Of a DNA stretch of 64,000 bases, positions 37,201-49,462 are shown piece after piece (positions within the stretch are counted from its first letter, which is position 1; each line of letters opens with the position of its first letter). A program made the translations under genes and the position numbers. The notes below the pieces were generated by a model. The model had not been told where the DNA came from. It did not search any database and saw nothing but the letters and a program-made list of their open reading frames with translations. This DNA is from Tetrahymena thermophila SB210 (Eukaryota; Ciliophora; Oligohymenophorea; Hymenostomatida; Tetrahymenidae): assembly GCF_000189635.1 (NCBI RefSeq), contig NW_002476143.1, positions 161,309 to 225,308 on the forward strand, given 5' to 3'.

Positions 37201-39468
37201 ATTTTTTATAAAAATAGTATGATAAATTGTATAAAATGCAGAAGGATTAATTAATATTTTATTTTACAAAATGATCTTTAATTAAATAATAATTTAATTT
37301 ATAAATATTTATATGATATAATCAAATTAATGCTAGACTTTTAAATAATATCCACAATAAACATATTACATTATAATTAGGTAGAGACAAATAAAAATTG
37401 GTATTCATTTATGGTTATTTTATTTAAGATAAAGCTAATTTATGCAATTTTTATTAACGAACATAAAAGTTTTAGCTAAATTTGATTTTTGTGAAACCAA
37501 TGATTTTATTTTTATTAAAAAAAGAATAAATAAAGAAAAGAAAGAATAAACAAAGAAATAAATAAAATTGAAAATAAAAATAAATAAGTTGGTAATTTCA
37601 AAATTATGTTGTAAAATACTTACATTATATAGTTAATTTATAATGGTATATATTTATTTATATATATATATATAATTTTATTTATATAATATTTATATAT
37701 TACTTTCTATATTGTGGGAAAAAGATATTTATTTTATTTATATTCTTGATAATTGGAAAACTTTTTGTACAATCTTTAAGTTTGATCAGTCGTTGGTTTG
37801 TTGGTTGGTTGGTTGATTTATTGTTATTATTATTTTATTTTTTGACTGACCAATTAAAGCTACAAAGCTATAGCAAGTATTTCAAAAATATTTTCCTAAA
37901 GATTGATAGATTGAGAAACAAAAATGTTGGTTGATGCTATCAGCAGATCAACCTCTCAAGTGTCTAATTAAGTTATTCCTACTTAAGCATGCTCATCTAG
38001 AAATTAATTATTTCCTACATGTCTTGTTTAGATGATTGATATTAAGCTAATTGAGTTAGACTACTTGAAAATAATTGATAAGATAGAAATCAAAATTTAC
38101 TACAAAATGGTGCTGAAGCAAAATGAAGCTGAATCTAGTTATATATTTGTATTAATGGTTTTTTATAATTATATATCCTGAAAGGAATAGTTAATGCTTG
38201 GCAATATCTTAATATATGGTTAATAACCCATCTAGTAATTTATCTTTGATGGTTTCTAGTGATGGAAAAAAGATAAATTTTACAAAATGACTCCTTTAAT
38301 TAGTAAAAAATTATCAAAGGAAAAAAGCTTTAGAGATTTTATATTAGAAAGAAAGAATGTGGGTGGGTAGGTTGGGTTGTTATTATTTTTTAGAGTTAAA
38401 AATAGAAATTATAGGAAAAAAAAAAATCAGTTCAATTCAATTCAAGTAAACTCATTGTGTAGGAGCCCTTGAATTAAATTTGAATGATGTAGTTAGGAAG
38501 TAATAGGTAGGTAATTCAAAAATGTAAAGTAAAATCAAGATTTTGCTAAGCGAATTAATATTTTTTTATTGTATTTTTTGCTTAAGATATATGCTGGTTG
38601 CTATTGGTGGGGAAAATTGAGATGTGTTTATGCTAAAAATGTGGAAAAAAATAAAAAATCTCATTGTTTATTTGAGATTTCTTTGGCTTTATTAATCTTT
38701 GAGGATTTATTTGGTAATTAATTATTCTAGAATGATTGATTGACTGATTGACTGAGTATTCAATTAGTCTTTTATGTTAGAAATATTTAAACTCTATCGA
38801 AAATGATTATTAAATTGTATGAATGGAAAAATTGATTAATTGAAAGATTCTCCTTGCTACTTGGATAAGCATGATATATGACTTAGTAATTTTTCTTGTT
38901 AATCAATTTATTTATTTTATCATGTTTTTCCTTTTGTATTTCCAGAAATATTATGAAGCACAGATATGAAGAAGGCTGTTTATTGAGAATATTTTTCAGG
39001 TTTATTATCTAAATTCACAATAGTGTTTATTAGTTCGTTTTATTAATTAATTAGTTAGTTATTGCAGTTCTTATTTATATGCAACTTGAAGGATTTAAGG
39101 TACTGAAACCAGGAATTAAGTCATCATTATGTGAATAAGCCTCTCCAGGAAAAGTAGATCGTTCTTTCAATTGTTTTATTATTGAATTTATTGAGAGTGG
39201 TTGCTAATGTTATTATTATTATTATTGTTATTTTTTTGTTATTATAAATGATAGTTAAAATTATTTTTTGCAAAAAAACTATTTATTTATTTGAGCGAAA
39301 TTTATTAAACCTCGATAGATGAATGAAAGGATGGATGGATGGATATTATTTTTCTATCTTTCTTTAGGATACTTGCTAATGTAATTTGGAAAATTGAGTG
39401 TATGGAAAAAAAAAGTGATCTCATATAAAATTGAGAATACTTTTGGGAATAGAGTTTTATGGATAACT
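34280..39468. other. Long region without a convincing gene
   Basis: About 5.2 kb. The left part (34280-37650) is AT-rich with many A/T runs and only weak ORFs, such as 35806-36116 (+), whose translation is Ile/Lys/Asn-rich. The right part (about 37740-39468) is distinctly richer in G and T on the plus strand, with short tandem TTGG, GATT/GACT and GGAT motifs. No tRNA T-loop, rRNA or transposon gene was recognised. Confidence 0.5.
37650..37700. repeat. (TA)n-rich low-complexity tract
   Basis: A nearly pure run of TATATATA and TTTATATA within the gene-free region. Confidence 0.8.
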
Positions 39469-41043
39469 TCATGGAGCATTCTAATTGTTTTAATTAGGGA
39501 GATAATTCATATTATTTGAAAATGAATTATTCATCTGCATGCTGTACATATCTCTATAATTCAATTCAGTAGGATTTTAGCTGTTTTGAAGATAAAAGTT
39601 CAATAGATCAAGATTTACAGCAGGTGGTCTAGTCATGTCTTGAATTATTTGCTAGGGCTATTAATGCAGCATAAAATTTTATAATTGCTACTGTTGAATA
39701 CTTACAGAATTCTAATTATTATGAGTTAGAATCTATTATAAGATTAAATAAGGGGGATACTGTAAGTAATTTGCAGTAGGCTGAATCACAACCATTCCCC
39801 CTGACTAATATGGATAGCTCTATGATAATTATTGCATTGCATTATGAGGCATAAAGTTTAACATAGGAGAAGAGATGTTATTATTAGCTTAATACTGATT
39901 TATAAAAGGATTGGTTCCTGTTATTGCAAAGTTTTATTGTCTCTGCTGCAATTAAATTTACATTTCCTCTTCTTTAGCCTGATTTGTATTGGATGATGAT
40001 GTAAGAGAATTGTCTTCTATATTTCTAGGGCTTCTCTTTCTTTTTAAGGTTTCAGATGGCTACTATTTCAGATCAGAATACATACTGATATTAAAATTTT
40101 CAGTATCTTTTTTTTAAATGTTTAAAATATTATTATTGCTTGTGTTGTTCAACTCAGTATTTGTATTTTTTTCTGCTTCATTAGTTTTATTTTTTTTAAA
40201 TTCTGCAGACTTTTAAGCGAGACAAGAAATTAGGTATTGCATACTTTGATCGATATAATCAGACTTATTTGCATTTAATATTTCTGTAGGTTTGTCAGGA
40301 TTTGATTCTAAGCTAACCTTAGCAATACACTTAGCAATATCGTTTTAGTATTTTTCACCTAATTTGTTTTGATACTTGCTTGAAAGCTTAGATTTAGCTT
40401 TAGATTGCTTGTTAGTATCATGAGGATGCAAAGTTTAAATCTGATTTCCATATGAGTCTTAGTTGCTTCCTTTCTCGTAAATAGAACTGTTCTTTCTCTT
40501 ATTTTATCTTTAATTTTCTTTAACTTCATCATCTTCCATTTCATCAATTTCATCACTTTCGTTATCATCATCTTATTCCATTTAAGAGCTCTTACTTTCA
40601 TTAGCAATTAACTTTTTACTAGCTTGTTTACCTTATTTACCGCTTTTCTAAGAATTAGAATTTATAGCCAAATCCTATGAAGACTCTGATGCGCTATTTG
40701 AGTTTAAAGCTCCTATTTACTTGATTCCAATTTTATCTTCATCATTGATATCCATCTTACGGATATGGCAGAGAATATATTATTTGCTTTCTGAATTTTT
40801 AGGAGAACTACTGTTGTTTGCTCCAGTGCTATTATTATTGTTATTATTAGCATCATCTGTTTATTGCTTGGCTTAAGAATTCTTATATAAAATAACTGCA
40901 TGCATACGGTAAACATCCTACTCCTTTTTATTGCTATCTTACTTAGATTTATCATTTCCTTGAGATTTCTAACATTTCACTGAAGAAGCGACTATGTAGG
41001 TTACCTATGGTCTTTTCTTTGGAAGATCAGTAGTAAAGTTCAT
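39469..41043 (-). CDS. Low-complexity, probably nuclear protein, unknown function
   Basis: A single exon of 524 residues. It starts MNFTTDLPKKRPQVTYIVAS. It includes an Asn-repeat and Ser-rich region near 70, a strongly acidic block at about 160-180 (MEQDDDNESDEIDEMEDDE), a basic cluster LKRKRSPR at about 340, a helix-like block (KYQNKLGEKYQNDIAKCIAK), and a Gln/Asn/Pro-rich C-terminal third ending NMNYLPNQNNQNAP. The acidic stretch, the KRKR cluster and the Q/N-rich tail suggest a nuclear regulatory or chromatin-associated protein, but no named domain was recognised. An acceptor site eight bases before the ATG indicates a spliced 5' leader (intron 41051-41309). Confidence 0.7.
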
Positions 41044-41394
41044 TTTCTTCCTAATAAATTAAAATATAATATTATTTTTAGAATTTAAATAAATGTTTTA
41101 AAAAATGATAAAAAAATCAAACAGAATTTTGATTTTACTGAATTAATTATTTCAAGTATTATTTTATTGCTAAAAATATTTGTCGTTATTAAATAAATGA
41201 AGAATAAATGGATATAATTTTCTTATGAGGCTGTATTCATGTATTCATAAGTAATATTTTCAATTCTAAGATTTAATGTAATAAAAAATGCCTAATTTTA
41301 AATTCTTACCAGCGATATTATTTTCTAAATGGGACCCTAGGAAAACCAAACTCAGAACCAACGCAATTTCCTTCAACGAAATATATGAGTCCAT
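41040..41394 (-). promoter_or_regulatory. Spliced 5' leader with a possible upstream ORF
   Basis: An ATG at 41394 opens a frame of about 29 codons (MDSYISLKEIALVLSLVFLG...). It ends at a GTAAGA donor (41309), with the acceptor at 41051. After splicing this frame reads through GGA AGA AAA and stops at TGA 41042-41040, overlapping the main ATG (41043-41041) as ATGA. This is the layout of a translation-coupling upstream ORF. The exon could instead be simple untranslated leader. Confidence 0.4.
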
Positions 41395-41720
41395 CTATTT
41401 ATTTACGAATTTAAAGTTAGTTATTTAGTCAGTTTGTTAGTTAGTTAGTTAAATAAATAAATAAATAGATAGATATATTGATTGTTATGAAAATCTAAAT
41501 AGTTTGAAAGTATTTTTTTTCTAATAGACTTTAAAGAAGTGAAGAAAAAAAAAGAGAAAAAATAACTCTTATTGTTTTTCTTTTTATTTTCTTAAGTTAA
41601 TTATTTTTAATTTTCTTTTTTTAAAAAACGAATGGTTGGCTAAGAAAATAAAATATTAGTCACAATTCAACTCTGCTTTCTGATTAAAATTATAAAAATA
41701 TTTAAATTTGGAAATGGTGA

Positions 41721-43293
41721 TCAAAAAATTTAAGAGGATAGCAGCAATTATTTTGATTAGCAAAATAATTTTTATTTGCGACGTTGCTGATTTTTAAGTT
41801 TTAGTATCAAGCTACTTAGGCTCTTTTTAAAGATTTAAAAATTTAAATATAAAATAGATTCAAATAAAATTTAAAATCTTCTTATATATCTATAAAAATT
41901 GCAAGAACTATTAAGAAAGACAGACTCAAATTTGAAATTGTTATTTTCAGACAATGTAGTTTTTTATATAAAATTCAATAAATATATTTATTTTTTACTT
42001 TGAGGAGCGCGGTAAATATCTTCAGGGTGAGTTTTTTTACCAAATTTTTATAGATTATATTGCTTACAATATTCTTCTATTTTTTCTAACATATTAGCAT
42101 ATTCATCACCTATTTGAATATCGAAAAACATTATGAAAAAACATTTACAATAATTGAAATAAGTAAAGTAGTTATCAAAAGACATATTTTTAAATTTTGA
42201 ATGGAAAATAAAAAATATATATGCATCTATCAATTTATCTATCTATCTATCAATCAATCAATCTATATATCTTACTAAAAATGTATGTATGTAGGTATCT
42301 TTTTTGTATAGATTAAAGTTGCTGCTAAGAAGATTAGATCTCATCTAAAATAGAAAAAGTAGAGGGGGGGAATTATTTAGAATTACTAACTATTTCTAAT
42401 TTACTATACAATTAATTTCTAAGTTGATATATAGCAATCAATAACCTTTAAGAGATTAGAGGAATCAATAATTCAATAGATAATAATAGATAGATTCAAA
42501 AATAAGTAAAAAATATGAATCTAAAATTTATTAATTGATGAACGAAGTAATGCATGGTTAAATAAGTTAATGAATTGAACTATCACTTGAATAAAAATAG
42601 TTAATTCATTGAATATTGGCTAAACCATTTGATAAAAATGTATAAATTAATAAAAGCATTTAATAATGTTTAATATTTCTTTTTTTTTTGAAAGGAATGA
42701 TCAAAAGATAGTCAATGTAAAAATTTTGGTAATGATCTATCTATCCAAAATTTTTTGCTTAATTAATTAAATGTTAATCATAAGAAATTCATTGAAACAA
42801 AATGATGAAGAAATTAAAGTGCTATGTTATTTTCCTTGTTTTCTTAATCAATGATTTTTGATATATTTATTGTATGTCTTAAAAAAAGCTTTGTAAAAAA
42901 TATAAAAAAGTTTGTTGTTTGTTTTTTTTTTCGTGTTTAGCTAGAAAAAAATTTTAAATAGAACCATTAGTTCGCGCAAAAGTATATTAATATGTATGTA
43001 TAATAATAATAAAAATACAAGACTTTTATAACCACTTTTAGAAAAAAAATTTAACTATATAAAATACCTTTTAGCCATTTATTGTCCCAATCGTATTGAG
43101 GATATTCATTTTATATTTGTTTTAAGGATTGCGACTGAGGCTAAGACTACCCCTTATCCATTATTTATGCAATCACTGCGGGCGATAGGGATTAAGGAAT
43201 CGAATCATAGCTTTATTAATTCACATGTTCAGCATTAGCAACTTTATTCTCCACCTTATTTTCCTAATCCGCTGTCTGATTAGACGAAATCAT
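41721..43293 (-). CDS. Small hypothetical protein, two-exon model with long intron
   Basis: Exon 1 (43293-43068) encodes MISSNQTADQENKVENKVAN and continues to PQYDWDNKWLKG. Exon 2 begins at 42109 with DEYANMLEKIEEYCKQYNLQ followed by KFGKKTHPEDIYRAPQSKK. Donor GTATTT and acceptor AAATAG are in matching phase, giving WDNKWLKG-DEYANMLEK across a 958-nt intron. The joined chain is 204 residues. The last 85 residues (after APQSKK) are lower in complexity and may not be translated if another intron is present. Alternatively exon 2 starts its own short gene at ATG 42185. No family was recognised. Confidence 0.45.
42229..42290. repeat. (ATCT)n/(ATCA)n and (GTAT)n microsatellites
   Basis: Consecutive short tandem arrays of ATCT, ATCA and TATG units sit inside the long intron of the two-exon gene. 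A related CTAT array is at about 43720. Confidence 0.9.
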
Positions 43294-45238
43294 TTTTTAT
43301 GACAAATTTTATCTTTGTTACAGTATCGTTTTTAGAATGATTAATTCTTCTCTCTCCCTATCTTGCCCTTAATAAAAGCAAACTTTGCAATCGTCTCAAT
43401 ACTTTTGTTTTTATAATTAAATTTTATTTACAAGATGTAATTAATATATTATTATTATAATTAATTTGATTTTTCTTCTTCTTTTCTCATTCTCCACTTT
43501 AGTTTTCTTTTACTTTTTTTGCTTATTTATTTGATTTTAGGTGTGTTTTTTTCTTCCCACTGTCTTCCAATATACATACATATTATATATATTATTGTTA
43601 GTGATATACATTTAAAATCATCTCTACGCTCCAAATCAGATTAAATTTTATAAAAACACTGTTGTTTTTCTAATGCAAGATGCTTAATTCCTTTATAAAA
43701 AACAAAACCAATCAGTCAATCTATATATCTATCTCAGTCAGTATTAATCTTTTGCATTCATTTATTCAATGTTATTTATTTATTTATAATGATTAATTAT
43801 TCATTATCTATAGGACTTGGAAATTCTAGCATTTAATCTTTATAACCCTTTCTTAGTTTACAAAAACTCTATTTTGTAGTGTTTTGTTTGTTTGTTTCTT
43901 TCTTTTAGTTAGTTTGTTCTCCCCCCTCCCGAAATAAAAATTAATAAATGCATTTTATGTATAAAAGTATAATATCCCCTTTATTTTAAATTGCATTCAA
44001 TACTGCCTAGACTTTTTAAATACATTTTTCTCATATTTTGACTGGGTCTAATTTTTTTTTTAGTCATTTTAGTTTTTTAGAAATAATTTAATGCGTAAAT
44101 TTCACCTTAAAAAGTCAAGAAAAAATTAGAATTTCTGTTATTATTAAAACAATAAAACAATACAAACAAATTTGTTCAATACTGCTTCTCCTTTAATTTT
44201 TCTTATAAATTATAAGGAATATTTATTATCATTTTTAGACAACTGTATTTATTAACCTATTGATAAAGAACAGGAACAGGCTAAAACGCATAATAAAATT
44301 TAACTTGTTAAATTCAAATATTAAAAAATCTCTTATTCAATTATTATTATAAGCCAATTTGAATCTCTAATTTTACTGAAAAAAGTTAAGCAAATACATA
44401 AGCAGATTATTTAATCTATTTCTATACTTACCCAAGACAACTAATAGTCTTTTTAAGTAAGCATTACGATTGTAACCTTTAAATTAGGAAAAAATTCAGT
44501 TATTTGAAATTTAAAAATTATTTGCGGATTTATAAGAAAAGTTATACAAAAGTAAGAAAAAAATTGATAACAGTAAATTCTTTCTATTTCTTAAATTCAC
44601 TTATTGTTTTCGAATTGATTGATTGATAATTCATTCATTCGTAAAGATAAATATTTGTATTAATTTATTTTTATTTATTTTATATTCAAATAATCAGAAA
44701 GTTTTCTTGATTTATAGAAATTTTTATGAAAAGTAGATTTGTGTATAACTTGATTGATATATAAAATCTTATTTTAAATGCATAAAATTTCATACGACAT
44801 AATAACTTTTCTAATACAATTCTTTTATTATTTACACCGCTTTAAGTATACATTCCTTTTCATTATTTTCCTATTAAATATATTAAGGTGAATGCTCCTA
44901 CAACGCAGTATGAAACCACCTTTTATTTATACGACTTGGGTGCAATACCTCCTACAGCTTAGGATTTTTCAGCTACCCCTTCTTTTTGCTACTTGTTTTC
45001 CCTTTTTTACTCTAATTAATTGCAATTTTATTAGCTGCTTGCCCTTCATTTTTAAAATTTATTATCATAACCTCTTATAGTAGAAAAACGTAATAATTTA
45101 CTTTAAATCCTCAATAGGAAAAGATTTTTTAATATTTGTGAATGCTAAATAGAATTTCTATACATTTGTCAGTTAATCTAGTTCTTTTACCTTTGAAAAA
45201 CAAACAATATTTTTATATAAGAATAATGGAATATTCAA
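43294..45238. other. Intergenic spacer
   Basis: About 1.9 kb between minus-strand genes, carrying the promoter of the two-exon gene at its left side. A plus-strand frame at 44892-45360 was noticed but overlaps the better-supported minus-strand exons. A C-rich run lies near 43920. Nothing else was recognised. Confidence 0.5.
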
Positions 45239-46387
45239 TCAATAAATTACTAGCTTAGACTGGGGTATATTGTTAAAGAAAGCTTAGAGATAAGAAAAAA
45301 CAATTATATCGCAAAATCCAACACTATTGTCAACTTAATATTTAAAATATTTCACATTATGAATACTTTATTCCAAATCAGCAAGCAGAGGCTTAACTCT
45401 ATCAATCATCTAAACAAATAAAATCAAAAAATTTTTTCATTTTAAAAATCAATAAATTTATTTTTTATTTGATGAAGCAAATTTATTTATTTATTAATTA
45501 CATCAGCCTAATTTTTAATATCAAAATATTTGTATGCATCCTTTTCAAGCTTGTAATTAAATATATTCTAAAGAGTCTCAAGAGGCTGAGTGATTTAAAT
45601 ATATTTGCTTCTGTAGGAGTAATCTGTTGATTCATCATACCACATCTCATATTCCTTTACAAAACAAAAGTATTTTTCTATAAATTTTCTATTAGAAATA
45701 ATATTATTAAAATACAGCAGCCATATTTATTTTTTCGATCAGACAAACGATATATTCATAATATTTTCTAGTATTGATATCTTGAATGTTTTTTGCTTGA
45801 CAAAACCCCTAAAATATTAAATTAAAATTATTAATTTCTATTGGTAGTTCTCTTCACATACATAATAAATTTATGAGAGAATAGAAAAAAAAAGAAAATA
45901 GAATATATAAATTATATAATAATTACCTAGTATATTAAGTCATTGAAATTATTCTTTTCTATCAAGTAATTTTTTATTTTCAAGCAAGGAATTTAAATGT
46001 TAGAAAAGCTATCACAATTCACATATTTGGTTTATAAATCAATTTAGAAAGCCTCGCAAAAATTCTTATTCAGTTATTTAAATAAGCATTAATGATTTTT
46101 ACTTTTTAGGAAAATATTTTATTGGGTTTACCTTTAAAAATTGCACTTCAGCTTGCATATACTTTTATTTCTTAATATATAAAATCCATTTTTCATTTGA
46201 GATAATCTTCTCATTAATATCTTAAACATTATGTGATATCTTTTATATCAAAGGCTCATCAACTAAAGAGGTTTATAAAGAATATTTTGCAACATTTACA
46301 ATTGAAACTATAAATTAAAATATTAATACGATTAGGAAATTAGTCCTCAACTTCTTTCTCCACACTTTAATTTCCAAGTCTGCTCAT
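45239..46387 (-). CDS. Metaxin/GST-fold-like protein, putative mitochondrial outer-membrane import factor
   Basis: Six exons, with introns at 46263-46329, 46065-46131, 45809-45926, 45655-45715 and 45410-45501, give exactly 247 codons. The N-terminal half includes CLKIKNYLIEKNNFNDLIYQ, then IECLI-like YYEYIVCLIEKINMAAEYEM. The C-terminal half, MIDRVKPLLADLEQSIHNVK followed by NSVGFCDIIVFSYLQAFFNN, matches the GST-C pattern of metaxins, in which a helix ending in a D-x-x-x-F-x-x-L motif follows the small linker. Metaxins (Sam37) assist assembly of outer-membrane beta-barrels in mitochondria. The similarity is judged by eye and is moderate; a plain GST-like protein is the main alternative. No membrane anchor is obvious at the C-terminus. 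Confidence 0.5.
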
Positions 46388-46889
46388 GATTTAATTTAAT
46401 TTACTTGTTTGTAGTTTTATGATTCTTAAATATTGACAAAAAGTAATTAACTAAATAAATATAAAAACATGCTAAATTAAATCAAAATCAATATTTTAAA
46501 TATTAATTAAAAAATCTTTTTTGGTTATGTTTCTAGTTCATTCTACAAAATCTTTTTTTATAAAAACCAATAAAATAAATAAATACTTCCTTAATTTATT
46601 TTATAACCTAAATCTACTTTAAAATATAAAATTAAATCTTTTTACAAAGAATATTTACTGTATTTTAAAAGAATTAATACAATAAATATAAACTCATGCA
46701 TTTGCTACTCCAAAATATTAAATTTAAAATAACTAATTATTTTCCTTAGTAAATAATTTTTTTTCAATTTTTGTTTATTTTTTAGATTAATAACATATCA
46801 TGATCTTGGATCATAAAATTTATCCTCTATAAAATCTACTATAACTAATCTATTTTGTTTATACTTATTTGATTAAATGTATCATTTAA
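46388..46889. other. Intergenic spacer
   Basis: About 500 bp of AT-rich DNA between two minus-strand genes; it should contain the metaxin-like gene's promoter. No other feature was seen. Confidence 0.5.
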
Positions 46890-49201
46890 TCAATCATCAT
46901 CCAATACTTCATCTTCTTCGTTAATTTAACCTACTTCTTTTTCCTTTTTAAAAAAATTAATTATTTTAATTTCATTTAAATAAATAAAAAAACCCAAAAA
47001 ATAAATTTAAATTAAAAATTCGAATAAGGTTTTAAGGGAAATAGTACATGAATTTGTAGTTGCATATTTATTTATTCTAAGAATTTATTAATTTTATCAT
47101 TGTGTCTCTTTGTTTTGGAAAGAGACTCTTTATTTTACTCTTTTTGTTTCTTAATTTCATCTTTTGTTTCGTTAAGTAGCTTTTTTAAAGTGTTCTCTCT
47201 GTAGTCAGTCTCATCAAATCTGTCTAATATTTTTATTTATAATAATATTATAAAAAATAAATAAATAAATAATTTTTATTTTTATTACTTTTCTTTAGAG
47301 AGGAGAACAATTAATCTAAGTTTGTGTTTAGGCTTTACATTTATGACACTCTGCTCTCAGTAGCAAGTATTTTTTAATTTAGTTCGGCTTACAATTGCCT
47401 TTCTTGATTTATAAGTTCATTGATTTTTTCTGTTAAGTCACTATTCTAATTGAATGTGCTATCTAATTCTGATATTTACTTTTTCATTCCTCCTAGAATT
47501 TTATCGTTTTTTTCTTCAGCCAAAATCATTTGATCTTCAATTCTGCTTTCTTCTTTCAGTAAATCAACTCTTTAAAATAAGATAAATTACTTTCAAAATT
47601 TAAGTAAAGATATCTATTTATTTATTTACCTTTTAATTCTCTCCTAGCTGATTAACTCATCTAAATTATGAAGCTATCTTTTATAATCTAGAATGGTTAA
47701 GCCTGCTAATTCGCTAGTTAATTTTTCTTCTTATGACGGTTCTTATATTTTTTCCCATTCAGCATACTAATCTGTATCTATTTCAGAAAGCACATTCAAT
47801 TCCATAGAACAATAAGTATATCCTATACCTCCTTATATAATTATAGAACACTCATTATAGTCATTCTTAACAAAGCAAGCACTATGGTTAAAGCGAGGAG
47901 TAGGCTTTTTACCTGCAGTAAATGGTGCTGACCAAACAAAGTCATCAAGTTATAAAATATAAGTTTCGTTCAAAGGAGTATTTGTAGAGTTCTCAATCCC
48001 TCCAAAAATCTAAACACAAAATTTGTATAAATATATAATTTTTTGAATGTAAATTCATGAATATACCACTAAACGATTATTTGTAAATTAAGTTGCTGAA
48101 AAAAAGCTCCTTGGTGATGGGGCTTTGCCTATCGTTTTAACTTTCCTCCATACCCAAGTATCTAAATATATTTTTAAATACTTATTTTTATATTTTTAAA
48201 AAATTTTTTACCATAATTAAGAGAATAAATAGTTGATGTATCATCTGAATCGCTTATAGTACGTCCTCCAAATAAATATAGACAACCTTCAACAGTTATC
48301 GCACAGTGTCCTCTTCTTGCAGTAGGAATATCTCCTTTACATATTTTCTTTGTCCAAAAAGCCTTTTATTAAATTGAATAAATTTGCATTTCTAAAAAAT
48401 TAAGTACTTTAAATCCTTACTCCTGAAACATCTGGTAAACTAGAATTAAATTGCAAATTTTCATAGTCAAAAACCCATACATCATTATAATAAGTATTTT
48501 CAGGGAGACATATACCTCCAAATAGCAATTTTTATCTTTTTCCATTTTCTATAATATAAATAAATTTGAGTTAACAATGTAGTAAGTTTCTTAAAAAATA
48601 GAATAAAGACTTATTACACATATCAGTCATTGTATGCGAGTGACGAGTTGGAGGACTATCTAGTAAGAAGAGCCTTTTCCAAATCATGGTCTTAATATTT
48701 AAAAAATAAAAATCTCCCAAAGATCTTCCCTTATCTGCCTAGCCACCATAAACAAAAAAGCAATCATTTTTTTCTAATTAACAGTGAAATTATTTTAACA
48801 AAATTGAATATTTTGAATTAATATTTTGATGAAATTAATGCTTTTTAAAATGAATACAATCATAAAATGATTCATGAAAGCATCTTATTGATGGCGAGCG
48901 TCCTTCTCCTTATTGTAATTTCCATGTTTTTCTGTCTAATAAATAGATTTAAATTAATACATTTGCTTAAAAAGTCTTCTTATATTACGAATATCATAAA
49001 AAAATAAATCATTTTTTCTAATGTTTGAATATCCTGCAAAAAGGAGAAGTTTTTTATGAGGAGGTAGGTATGTTAGAGAATGCCCTTCTCTGCAAGTAGG
49101 ATATAAGGGAACTATTTTTTATCAAACATTAATAAAATATTGTGCAAATTGAGTTCTTTACCATTATCATTTTTCTCAACTGTCCATTAAAATAGCTTCA
49201 T
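46890..49201 (-). CDS. Kelch-repeat protein with C-terminal coiled coil
   Basis: A multi-exon gene starting MKLFQWTVEKND. At least five kelch blades are readable: REGHSLTYLPPHKKLLLFAG, FVYGGQADKGRSLGDFYFLN, RHSHTMTDMC with LLFGGICLPENTYYNDVWVF, RRGHCAITVEGCLYLFGGRT, and PRSFFSATQFTNNRLVVY with FGGIENSTNTPLNETYILQL. Each shows the double-Gly and the spaced Tyr/Trp of kelch motifs, which form a beta-propeller protein-interaction surface. After WEKIQEPSQEEK comes a long coiled coil (DLLKEESRIEDQMILAEEKN, MKKQISELDSTFNQ) and an acidic end EEDEVLDDD before TGA. The partner is unknown; kelch plus coiled-coil proteins often act as scaffolds or ubiquitin-ligase adaptors, but no BTB or F-box is visible. 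Exon boundaries in the coiled-coil part are approximate. Confidence 0.8.
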
Positions 49202-49462
49202 TTCTAATTGAAAACAAACAAACAATCAATCTAATTAAACAAATTATAAAACTATAACCTTTCTTAATTTTTGCATTTTTAATATTAAAAAATAATATCA
49301 AAATTATCAAGTTTTTTGATAAAAATATTTCAACAAAAAAATTAAGTTACAATAAAATAAATTAATTTCAATAAAACCATTACTAAAAATAAATTTATAA
49401 AATCAATAAATAAATAATTAAATTAATCCTTAGTTATATAAATGCAAATATAAATAATTCTA

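Noticed and set aside
44892-45360. Plus-strand open frame starting MLLQRSMKPPFIYTTW
   Set aside because: Its second half is antisense to the final exon of the metaxin-like gene, which is supported by five phase-consistent introns and an exact codon count.
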